Origin: Sipunculus nudus
Taxonomy: Eukaryota > Annelida > Sipuncula > Golfingiida > Sipunculidae
Assembly (NCBI GenBank): GCA_026874595.1
Contig: CM049308.1
Location: forward strand, 22,297,867-22,361,866
Direction: 5' to 3'
DNA: 64,000 nucleotides
Shown: one piece after another, positions 26,601-38,600 of the stretch
Layout of the letters: each line of letters begins with the position of its first letter
Numbering within the stretch: position 1 is the first letter of the stretch
Made by a program: the position numbers and the translations under genes
Notes under the pieces: generated by a model
Seen by the model: the letters and a program-made list of their open reading frames with translations, nothing else
What the model was told of the DNA's origin: nothing
Database searches by the model: none

Positions 26601-29600
26601 ACCTTTGACCTCATGACCCCAAAATTAATTTTGGTCTTGCTTTTCCAATGGGACATATACAAGTCAAGTTTGAAAACCATACATCAATAAAAGCAGGAAT
26701 TATCATCCAGAAACTAATTTTTGGACAGATGGCTCCTGTGACCTTCACCTTTGACCTTGTGACCTCAAAATTGATAGGGGTTTTTCACTCTTGGCAGGTG
26801 AACTATATGTGCAAGATGAAAGAGATGAGATGAATTGTTTGGCTGAAAATGCATCCACAATCTTTATGAAGGTGTGTCCTGTGACCTTGACCTTTGACCT
26901 CATGACCCCAAAATCAATACGGGTCTTGCTTTTCCAATGGGTCAAATACAAGTCAAGTTTGAAATCCATACATCACTAAAAGAAGGAATTATCATCCAGA
27001 AACTAATTTTTGGACAGATGGCTCCTGTGACCTTCACCTTTGACCTTGTGACCTCAAAATTGATAGGGTTTTTCCTCTCTTGGCAGGTGAGCTATATGTG
27101 CAAGATGAAAGATCTGAGATGAAATGTGTGGCTGAAAATGCATCCACATCTTTTTAAAGATGTGTCCTGTGACCCTGACCTTTGACCTCATGACCCCAAA
27201 ATCAATTCAGGTCTTGCTTTTCCAATGGGACATATACAAGTCAAGTATGAAATCCATACATCAATAAAAGAAGGAATTATCATCCAGAAACTAATTTTTG
27301 GACAGATAGCTCCTGTGGCCTTGACCTTTGACCTTGTAACCCCAAAATTTATATGGATTATCTACTATTGGCAAGTGAGCTATATATTCAAGATGGAAGA
27401 CCTGGCATGAAAGTTTGGCTTAAAATGCATCCACATCTTTTTAAAGATGTGTCCTGTGACCTTGACCTTTGACCTAATGACCCCAAAATCAATTTGGGTC
27501 TTGCTTTTCCAATGGGACATATACAAGTCAAAGTTTGAAATCCATACATCAATAAAAGCAGGAATTATCATCCAGAAACTAATTTTTGGGCAGATGGCTC
27601 CTGTGACCTTCACCTTTGACCTTGTGACCTCAAAACTGATAGGGGTCTTCCTCTATTGGCAGATGACTTATATGTGCAAGATGAAAGGTCTGAGATGAAA
27701 TGTTTGGCTGAAAATGCATCCACAATCTTTTTAAAGATGTGTCCTGTGACCTTGACCTTTGACCTCATGACCCCAAAATCAATTGGAGTTTTGCTTTTTC
27801 AATGGGACATATATAAGTCAAATTTGAAATCAATACATCAATAAAAGCAGGAATTATCATCCAGAAACTAATTTTTGGACAGATAGCTCCTGTGGCCTTG
27901 ACCTTTGACCCTGTGACCTCAAAATTTATATGGATCATCCACTATTGGCAAGTGAGCTATATATTCAAGATGGAAGACCTGGGATGAAAGTTTGGCTTAA
28001 AATGCATCCACAGTATCTTTTAAAATGCCAGTCCAGTGACCTTGACCTTTGACCTCATGACCCTAGAACCTATAGGGTTCTTACTTTAGTGGTGGGCCAT
28101 ACATAAGTCATGTTTGAAATCCATATGGCTATCAACACTGGAGATATCATAAGAGGTGTGTGATTTTCACCATATATGGCAATATTCAAGGTCAAGGCCA
28201 CTATCATAGGAAAGGTCATGACCCCAATTTAAATAAACATCATCCAATAACCCATACCTATGTATATGCATAATATAAAAGAAATCTGTCCATTAGTTTT
28301 TGACTTATAATGCTCACAGTACTGTTAGGTGGCAATTTTGGGGGTATTAAACGGCATGAAAACAAGTAAAGAATAATAGGTGGCGCCACCATTTTCTGGA
28401 ACATGACAACCCTATCCATGATCTTCAATCAACTTGATTTTGGGATAAATCCATGCAAGATTTCTTGAGATATTAAAGAATTTGTGTGATTTTCCCCAAA
28501 ATTGGACCTATTCAAGGTCAGGGACACTCTCCTAGTAAAGGTCATGACCTCATTTTAAATAGGCGTCGTCCTCTCACCCATATCTATACATATACCAAGT
28601 TTGATAAAGTTCCGTGAAATATTTTTTTAGGTTATCACGCCAACAAGATTTATATGCGGCGGCGGCGGTGGTGGCGGCGGCGGCGGTGGGACTGGTATGA
28701 AAACATAGTATCCCCCGACTTTGTCTGGGGATACAATTAAACTAGAATACGGGTAGTCGACAAGCGACTACGTGTATCCGCCAAAATCAGAGAAGGACGG
28801 GTGAAGTAAGGCATGGATTGAGTGGCAAGGGGATATAGAGTAACATGTGTTAAATATTAGAATGGATCTCTGCCACATAAACATGATTGTAGGTGGCGCC
28901 ATCTGTTATTTGGACGAGAAACTATCCAAGATATATACACAAGCGTTCTTGTGTATGTTATAAAGCTATCCAAGGGCTACATTTGTGTAAAAAAATTTTC
29001 TGGTTGAATGAGTCCGGAGATATAAGCATGGATGTCTACAGCGTGAACCTGAATGTAGGTGGCGCCACCTGACATAAAATCAAGAAAGCTATGCGGGATG
29101 TATAAGCATGCTGAATTTCAGGTAATTTGGTCAAACCACTGCAGAGATATGAGTGATTTTAACCAAAGGCAGACAAACAGATGGACGCTGTGCAAAAATG
29201 GCTGCAGGTGGCACCACCATTTTTGTGTATGTTATAAAGCTATCCAAGGGCTACATTTATGTAATTTTTTTTCCTGATTGGTCAAACATTTCCCGAGATA
29301 TGAGCTTGGATGTCTGCAGCGTTAACGTGAATGTAGGTGGCGCCACCTGTCAAAAAATCAAGAAAGCTATCTAGGATGTACAGGCATGCCAAATTTTAGG
29401 TGAATTAGTCAAACCACTGCAGAGATATGAGTGATTTTAACCCCAGGCAGATGAACAAATGGACACTGTGCAAACATGGTTGCAGGTGGTGCCACCTTTT
29501 GTTGTGTATGTTTTAAAGCTATCCCAGGGCTACATTTGTGTAAAAAAATTTTCCGGATCCGTCAAACGGTTCCCGAGATATATGGGTTTATGTGTGGAGC

Positions 29601-32600
29601 GTTAACGTGAATGAAGGTGGCGCCACCTGTCATAAAATCAAGAAAGCTATCTAGGATGTATATGCATGCTGATTTTTAGGTGAATTAGTCAAACCACTGC
29701 AGAGATATGAGTGTTTTTAACCCCAGGCAGATGAACAAATGGACACTGTGCAAACATGGTTGCAGTTGGCGCCACCTTTTGTTGTGTATGTTATAAAGCT
29801 ATCCCAGGGCTACATTTGTGTAAAAATTTTTTTCCAGATTGGTCAAACGGTTCCCGAGATATATGGGTTTATGTGTGGAGTGTTAACGTGAATGAAGGTG
29901 GCGCCACCTGTCATAAAATCAAGAAAGCTATCTAGGATGTATATGCATGCTGATTTTTATCTGAATTAGTCAAACCACTGCAGAGATATGAGTGTTTTTA
30001 ACCCCAGGCAGATGAACAAATGGACACTGTGCAAACATGGTTGCAGTTGGCGCCACCTTTTGTTGTGTATGTTTTAACCCTTTACTGTTCAGATTAGCCT
30101 GTGGATTGTCACACTCCTACTGTTCAGATTTATTTTGCATTTTTTCCACATTTTGACATGAATCTATATAAGAGACATTTACTCAGTAACCGTTAAAGGT
30201 ATCTTTGTGAAATTTTCAGCTTTAACTGTCAGGTATATGTCCTTCATGTTATTTTATTTATTTTCTACATACCTGGTTTGATATGTATGTAACTAAGGTA
30301 TATACAGGTAAAAACAGGTAAATCTGTACTACCTGTATTTCCACTCACTGGTATATCACCAAAATGACCCCTTTCATCCTGTTCAGGTAACCCATGAACC
30401 ATTTGATAAAAAAAGGGAAATGTAAGGATTTTTTTTCACCTTTAGGTAATTATATATTAAAGGTAAGAAAAAGGTAAATGATTTGGTTTAACACTGGAAA
30501 GGGAACCACCGACGAACCAGAATGTGCTAGTAAAATTGGATTTTTCTGTGGGAATCATATATTTTTCACCTGAAAAGCTTGCTGACCAAAAGAGCACATT
30601 CTATGACTATTGACATATAACACATATGTTTACCTGTACAGGTAAGAAAAGGTAAATTATTTTTTTTTCTGAATATGTACGCAAACACCTTGTTCATCAT
30701 TATAGTTACTATAAATTAATACCTTCTCTATTTAAGGACTGTATAATTAATTTTGATATAAGAACAGGTGCTTTTAATACAGTAATTAAGTTACCTATGT
30801 GAATAGTACCTTTGTTCTTCAACTGATCTAATTACCTGTGACAGTGACAAAATCATGCTGAAAAGTGGCTGGTGAGAATAGGGATAAACAAGTGTCAACT
30901 GTGTAAAACCATTATATTTTGATTTTTCAGACATGTAAAACATAAATTGATAATTTTGGTTACAGTTACACATAAAACATACTCACCTGTACAGGTGAGT
31001 TCAGGTAAATCCAGGTAAATTATTTTTTAATGAAGTATATATTTTATACATGTAATTAGGGAGAACAAAAAAAAACAAACAACTTAATTTTGAGTGCCAT
31101 GTGTAAAATTTATGAATTACAGGTACTAACTGCACTATTTATTGGGTTACCTGAAATGATACCTTTGATCTTAAACAGATTTAATTACCTTTGTAAGTAC
31201 AGAATATAAAGACAACTTTTCATTTTAAAAGTGGAAAGGAAATTTTTGAAGGAGTCAAAACAATATGCAGAAGCTATCTTTTAATTAACTGCACAGCCAT
31301 GAGACTTGTGCATTTCAATTTTGCCAATTGCTACCTGTAAAAGTTTACTCACCTGCACAGGTAAGATCAGGTAAATAAAGGTAAATTCTCATTTTTTAAA
31401 TTTAAATTATATATTGCACTTGTTATAAGGAACATCGGAATAAAAACTATTTAGCTTTGTCCAATGTGCAAAATATATAATTTATGGGTGTAAATCTGGT
31501 TACCTGTAATATACCTTTTTATGTTAAATTAATATATTTTAACATGTGCAGGCAAAAACAAATCGCCGACGGATTATAAAATAAAATCTGGAAAATTGTG
31601 TCTACTCTGTTTGTTTACATTTCATGCAATAATAAAATTGCTGTTTAGTTGGTCTGTCGCGTTTATCTGCACAGGTAAAAATCCAGGTGCGACAGGTAAA
31701 CAGGTGTGCACTTGGTTCGATCAACGATTAGCCTTAATAAACGTTGATATATCCAAATCTTTCCCATTCTAAACAGTGCAAATGTACTAAAATTTGAAAT
31801 AAAAATCAAAACAAATATGTCTTACACTTGTGAAAACTGTTATTTTCCTAATTGAGGGTATCCATGCAATTTCTTTTGAAGTACCTGCCCCTTCGCGGCT
31901 GACGGTGATTGAGCGATAATGAGTGAATTCAGCAATGTGTAGCACACAAGGTACATTAATGACGCGGTTTTGCGGACTTTAGTCGCAGGATTAACCTATC
32001 TAGTCAATATAACGGAAAAATAAAAATAAATTAAAACTTTTACTGGGCAATTAAGATGCAAGACGACACGTCTGTTTGGGTTTCTTTCCTGAATGCTCCA
32101 ATTCAACCGCGTCATCCCTCAGCCAGCAATGACGCTGCAAACTTTTCTCACCCAATCGCGTCTACTTTTACATCGGCAAGGTTCACGTGACTGGGTCTGG
32201 CGTGTTTACTTTGTAAAGTCTTTTAAATGGACAAGGTTCACGTGACTAAGTCTGGCGTGTTTATTATAAGAGGCATCATGAGATGCAGTGCCAACTGGCG
32301 GTCGAATTATTCTTTTTTTTTTTGGGGGGGGGGGGGGGGTTGTTTGTTGGAGTTACCTGGAAACATCCTTTCACGTCATGCAATATATGTATATGCATTA
32401 GAAGGGATTCTTTCCCGCAGGGATCAGAAGCAACGAGAACACGTACTGATAGTACTTAGATAGTAGAACAATAATTCATTACATATATAATATATATGCA
32501 CATTAATGTAAACAAATCGTTATTAACAAGAATATAAAATAACGGAAAATCAATATTTTTTATTGTTGGAAAGGTGTTTTTAAAATGTGCTATTGGGATA

Positions 32601-35600
32601 ATGCACATAATACCAAAGTTTATAATCGTGGGAAAACGATACTAAACTGTGAAGTAACACCAAAGAAACATGTTTTTCACAGTACATTTTAATGTATGTT
32701 ATGTTATTCAAATATATAGGCCTACGTATGTCCAACAATGCCTATCAAAATTATGCCTAGTTACTATGATTTCATAGCAGTACATTCTGGTATCTTAGAG
32801 GAAAATTGCACGTACATATCTTTATGCACTTACTTATCCAGGTCTTCAATTTGCACTTTATTTCATCTTAGAGGAAAATTGCACGTACATATCTTTATGC
32901 ACTTACTTATCCAGGTCTTCAATTTGCACTTTATTTCAGTGACATTTAAATGAAGCATAATTACGTTATGAAATTAATATAAAATGGAAATATAATATAT
33001 AATTACATTTATTCAATTCAACTTCACTTGAAGAAAAGTAGGAAATTTATTTAATAATTTTGAGACGCACAATTCCTTGGTTAACTAGATGTATACACGA
33101 GACCTAACTTCAAATCATATATCTAATCTATGAACCTCCGTATGCAACTTTGTACATTTAAGCCTTCATATAGTCAGAATGCATAATCATGCACTGCTGA
33201 TAAAACTTCAGCTTCAGCAGGAATGCATGCGGTCTCCCCAGGCTGCAAGGTGGTGATTTCACGGAGATGCAGAGTTCCAGTTAATCATAAAACAACATGC
33301 AGCAACAATTCAATAATTCTAAAGAAGCGCCTGGAATGTTCCAAAAACTTCTAATAAGTTATGATCCCTTGGGTGTTTGTTTATTTATTTTGTATTCACC
33401 AGTCCCGTCAGCTGTAGAGACGCGGACCATGACCTACACCTTGCAATTATACATGTCGTTCGGTTCCCGAACATTGTAAATGATATCCTTTGATGATTAA
33501 TGTAATAGATGCCAATTTAAAGTAGTAATTTCCACTCCAAATCCCTGCCTGGTTGGCCACATGATGTGTGCTGTCTTTCCGCTAAAATCTTCTGTGTGAT
33601 AAGAAAATTTCCGTGTGCTAATAAAACTGTCAATCAAATGTGAAAATGACAAGGTCGGTGAGTTAAAATAGAAGCTGACACCTTGTGGTATTTTAGGTCT
33701 TCGAAAGGGGCAAGTTTGAGACAAAGCCATCAAACATTTTGCAATATAGATATATTTGTATACCTGCGTCTTTTAAATCTTATCTTACAGCAATGGAAAG
33801 GTACAATTATATTTCAGTCTAATTTGTCCACCTGCATGGTTTCTCGTCATTTTGAATACACCATGCGCATGCATATCGAAAGTCCGCATCTTCGGTCTTT
33901 ATATTTTACTTTCACTGTGTCACCGTCACTATATATATACACGCTATAGCTTCTAATTTAAGATTGGCAAATGCATTTTATTCATTTGTCCTGCATGTAT
34001 CATGACTGAGACTGACTCCGCCGTATGACTTTAAAGGATTATCATGACCAAGACACATTTTCCATATTTAATCCCTGGGTCATGCATGCACGGTGACTGG
34101 GTTTTGAGAGCGATATCAATATAAAGCGGCGTTTATACCGGGCACACGGTATATGCGATATATATGCAGGCGGTCTGCGGTATAAACTATGTATTTTTTA
34201 TGAATATAGGCAGCGAATGAAACCGATTTGAGAAATTGACATGGATGAAATGTAAAAAGGAGTTATAAGTTCTGGTATCAGTGGTAAGATTTTATGTTTA
34301 AAAGGTACAAACATTTAACGCAGTACTATTCCTTACAACAATGAATAGCCTGTTATAGGCAAACATGTATTACCAAAAAAATTATTTACTTCAATTCATA
34401 ATATAATAGGTTATAGTTTTATAATTTTATTTGCTATGTGCCATATATATTTAAGGATGTTTTGCAGCTCCTCCCAAAATCTGTTTCACTGGCAGTGACA
34501 GTGCTTTTTTCAATCACTAATGAAAATTATAATACGCACATACTACATACATGTGTATATATATATATAGGCCTATATACACACACATGCACACACAAAA
34601 GCGCGCACAGGTGCACGTACACATGTAGCCTATACATATACAGAAAGTACTACGCATATACAAATTTTGTAAAATCTGTTCAGTATGTGTTGAAACCGTA
34701 TTAATTCATATTTGTTCAAGCGTATAAGTCACTTACTGTCTTGTCTTACATATTCAAGGATCTGGGTGTAAGCGTGCAGTTCCACGTACGTCGTATAATA
34801 ATTACATCAATATTTCATGAAGTATATTATCATTATATTTTACACTGGAAAATTAACTATATCCATAAATTATCTGGCTCTTTCTTAGTTAAGACGGTAT
34901 CAATTTTATTTTCAATTCATAAAGTCTCTTAGAATGATTGACAGTTCTTGTGCACGGCCGATTAATTGTGCCCGATAACGATTGTACATAGAATGTTTGG
35001 CACAGAAATGATCACTAGTAAACAATCAGACATCACATATATATACTACATGATATATGACAGTATCTTCGATTTTTATTTATGAAAATGTTAATATTTA
35101 AAATAAATACTCATCTATGAGTATGGATATATGATATCCGTAAAACATGGTTTTCCAGTGCCATTACATGACACAATTAGGAGGTCACTCAGATCACGTG
35201 CGTTGTGTCTGTCAAACGCGTCAGTCAGTCGGACCGCGATCATTGGTCACAAGTTAAACCAATAAAAAAAGGGATAATATATGATCTTGGAAATATTTAA
35301 CGGAAGTTAACTCTGTAAACACATTGCACTTGGTTTTCTCACTGGAATTGATAGCCAACATTTAGTGATTTACCGATTTCTGATGAATTTAGTGAAAGTG
35401 TCTGATTTTACTCTCGCAGGCGACATGTTACCAGGGCCCACCTAACTAGGCCACGTGAGTGAAAGTCAATCATTTTTATTTTTTTTCCAACAAGTCGGCG
35501 TCCGCGCCAGTTTGGTCACATGTTAGAACAACTCTTGACGTTCTGCTCTTTCATTTAAGTACAAATATGATAGATGACAATAGATATTTCACCCCCAAAA

Positions 35601-38600
35601 CTTGCCCCAAATACGGGTATGTAAAATGGGCTTTAGCGCGCCCTGGCGGGCGCCTTTGAATTCTAGGCCTGTGACAAACCGTGCGCCCGCCAAGGCGGTA
35701 TTGGAGTTTAAAGGCTTAAAGCTATCCCAGGGCTACATTTGTGTAAAATTTTTTTCCGGATCCGTCAAATGGTTCCCGAGATATATGGGTTTATGTGTGG
35801 AGCATTAACGTGAATGTAGGTGGCGCCACCTATCATAAAATCGAGAAAGCTATCTAGGATGTATACGCATGCCGAATTTTAGGTGAATTAGTCAAACCAC
35901 TGCAGAGATACGAGTGATTTTAACCCCAGGCAGATGAACAGATGGACACTGTGCAAACATGGTTGCAGGTGGCGCCACCTTTTGTTGTGTATGTTATAAA
36001 GCTATCCCAGGGCTACATTTGTGTAAAATTTTTTTCCAGATCGGTCAAACGGTTCCCGAGATATATAGGTTTATGTGTGGAGCTTTAATGTGAATGTAGG
36101 TGGCGCCACCTGTCATAAAATCGAGAAAGCTATCTAGGATGTATATGCATGCCAAATTTTAGGTGGATTAGTCAAACCACTGCAGAGATATGAGTGATTT
36201 TAACCCCAGGCAGATGAACAGATGGACACTGTGCAAACATGGTTGCAGGTGGCGCCACCTTTTGTTGTGTATGTTATAAAGCTATCCCAGGGCTACATTT
36301 GTGTAAAAAAATTTTCCGGATCAGTCAAACAGTTCCAGAGATATAAGGGTTTATGTGTGGAAACAGACGCACAAACGGACGCTGGGCAGAGATGAAAGGT
36401 CAGAGGTCAAGGTCACTTGGTTAGGCACCAGTTCACGTGACCCGATAATTTGTGTAAGTTTCGGAAAAATCTGTCCAGTAGTCTCAGAGGAGTTCTCCGG
36501 AAACGAACGCGGCGGTGGCGGCGGCGGAACCCGGTCAAAAACAGTATCCGCAAAACTTCGTTTTGGCGGATACAATTAATATGTGTATGAGCATCTTTAC
36601 ATCAGAAATCTTACATTTTTTACCTGGCTTTCATGAACCTACCAGATTTGCCGCTGGAATTAACAGATTCATATTCAGCAAAGAACACCGCTTTTTCCAG
36701 CATACCTAAAACAGAATGAAAATATGCAAAATCAAGTGTTACAACTCCTCACATATAACATCCTCAAATTATTATATGACTCAAGAATGTCACATACAGC
36801 CATCCTGACAGCTTTTTTAATTATATAAATGTACAAAACTTCATAACAAAATGTTAAATTTAATTTTTTAAAATGAAAACTGTAACAGAGTAACATGTTA
36901 AAACATAAAATCAATCTTTGACTTACAATTTACATATAAGATCTGTTGACATTAATAATATAAATCTTTTGCCTTGCAATGCTACAGGCATCGATAAAAA
37001 ATATATGAGATTGCAAGTACTGCAGAAAAATATGACCAAATTAATGTGAAAATTAAATGACAGGTGTACAACTTACCAAGAACAATGACACCTCCAATCC
37101 AGAACTGTACACGGAGCAGGTCTCTCCAGTTGCATGCCAGAAGGACCAGCCACACCAGACCGAATATCACATAAATTATGCACATTACTCCATAAAACTG
37201 AAAAAAAATGGTAAAATTGAGATAAGGAAATTATGCACCTCACCCTCGGAGTTTAAAACTTTCATAAAGGCAATTAAAAGTACACTGCCTCATGGATAAA
37301 ATATTCCTCTATGCTAATGAGGAAAAAATTCCTCTATGCTAATGAGGAAAAAATGTTCCTCTATGCTAATGAGAAAATAATATTCCTCTATGCTAATAAG
37401 GAAATAATATTCCTCTATGCTAATGAAGAAAAAATATTCCATGCTAATGAGGAAATATATTCCTCTATGCTAATGAGAAAAAATATTCCTCTATGCAAAT
37501 GAGGAAAAAATATTCCTCTATGCTAATGAGGAAAAAATATTCCTCTATGCTAATGAAGAAAAAATATTCCATGCTGATGAAGAAACTAGAATATCAGCAG
37601 AAGCTGACAAAAGCCCTCAGCCAAAAGAACAGTGTTTAAAGGTGGTAACAGTAACAAGTACTAAATATCTGTTCTCAAATGGATGTATATCTATACATGT
37701 CTCAGTTATAAATTTAAAATGGAGAGGTATGTACCATGATTCATAACAATCCACCAAATGCTTCCTAAAAAATAAGCTTCTAAGTTTTATTCTATTATAA
37801 GCTCTGTGACCTTGAAAAGTAGGCCAATGTCACCCATCTTCAAACTTGACCGAGATATTGTCGATAAGAAATAAAATTCCTATTGTGAATACTTTTAGAA
37901 ATATCCGGCTCACAAGGCCAAAGTTGAAAAATCCAAGAAAAATTTATTAAAAATCAGAAATTGTAGGTGGCACCCCCAAACCTGTGCAGCAGTTACAAAC
38001 CATCAGTCCCTATAATCATAGTAAGTATTGTGAAAATCCACCCAATGGTTCCTGAGTAATAAGCTTCTAAATGTTTTTTTCTATTATCAGCTCTAAAACG
38101 TAGAAAAATAGTTCAAGGTCACCCAATTTCGAACTTGACTGAGATTTTGTCAATAAACATCTTCACCGAAAAAATAAAATTCCTTAGATGAACCCTTTCA
38201 GAGATATCCCAATCACAAGCCCAAAATTGAAAAATGCGATAAAAATTCATAAAAAAAATAAGAAATTGTAGGTGGCGCCACCAAACTTGTGTAGCAGGTA
38301 CAGACTATCAGTCCCAATAATCATAGTAAGTTTTGTGAAAATGCACCAAATAGTTCCTGAGTAATAAGCATCTAAGTGTTTTTCTACAATCAGCTCTAAA
38401 ATGTAGAAAAATAGGTCAAGGTCACCCATCTTCGAACTTGACCAAGATTTTGTCGATATACATCTTTACCGAGGAAATAAAATTCTGACGGTGAATCCTT
38501 TTCCAGATATCTTGCTCACATGGTAAAAGTTAACGGACGCCGGACGGATGGACAGACAGCTAGGGTGACGATAATAGCCCATCAGCCTAAGGGCTAAAAA

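Larger units (their letters stand above)
30078..35715. mobile_element. 5.6-kb TTAA-flanked insertion (piggyBac-like) inside family A element
   Basis: The host sequence GTTTTAAAGCTATCCC (intact at 29511) is broken here with TTAA on both sides (30074-30077, 35716-35719), an exact TTAA duplication. The insert starts CCCTTTACTG and ends GTTTAAAGGC, an imperfect inverted repeat. An inverted pair TGGCGGGCGC / GCGCCCGCCA lies near the right end, and GTCACA lies subterminally on both sides. These are piggyBac hallmarks. There is no transposase ORF, so it is non-autonomous or decayed. It also carries tandem repeats at 30290-31720 and 32793-32938. Confidence 0.7.
28742..36577 (+). mobile_element. Helitron2/HINE-like element, family A, copy 1, split by a 5.6-kb insertion
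   Basis: The left end is CTAGAATACGG, then the hairpin GTAGTCG-ACAAG-CGACTAC (28753-28771), then the word TATCCGCCAAAA (28775-28786). The right end is TATCCGCAAAAC-TTC-GTTTTGGCGGATA (36545-36572) then CAATT. The core has about 281-bp units, each with two AGGTGGCGCCACCT-type palindromes about 150 and 131 bp apart. An ACAGACGCACAAACGGACG tract, AGGTCAGAGGTCAAGGTCA (36397) and GGCGGTGGCGGCGGCGG precede the right end. Element sequence stops at 30077 and resumes exactly at 35716. Without the insertion it is about 2.2 kb. No ORF. Confidence 0.8.

Noticed and set aside
26414-27844. Series of similar 60-90 codon ORFs on both strands
   Set aside because: They are translations of the ~290-bp tandem unit of element C, appear in several frames and have no independent coding signature.
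32306-32340. Long T and G homopolymer runs here and at 5880-5962, 24536-24551 and 59209-59226
   Set aside because: Likely ordinary homopolymers, possibly of inaccurate length in the assembly; no feature assigned.
36355-36579. Overlapping 74-codon ORFs on both strands
   Set aside because: They span the GGC-repeat tract and right-end hairpin of family A; the ORFs are by-products of the element.
37311-37502. Repeat protein with YANEE motifs
   Set aside because: It is the translation of a 27-bp minisatellite (unit divisible by three keeps the frame open by chance).
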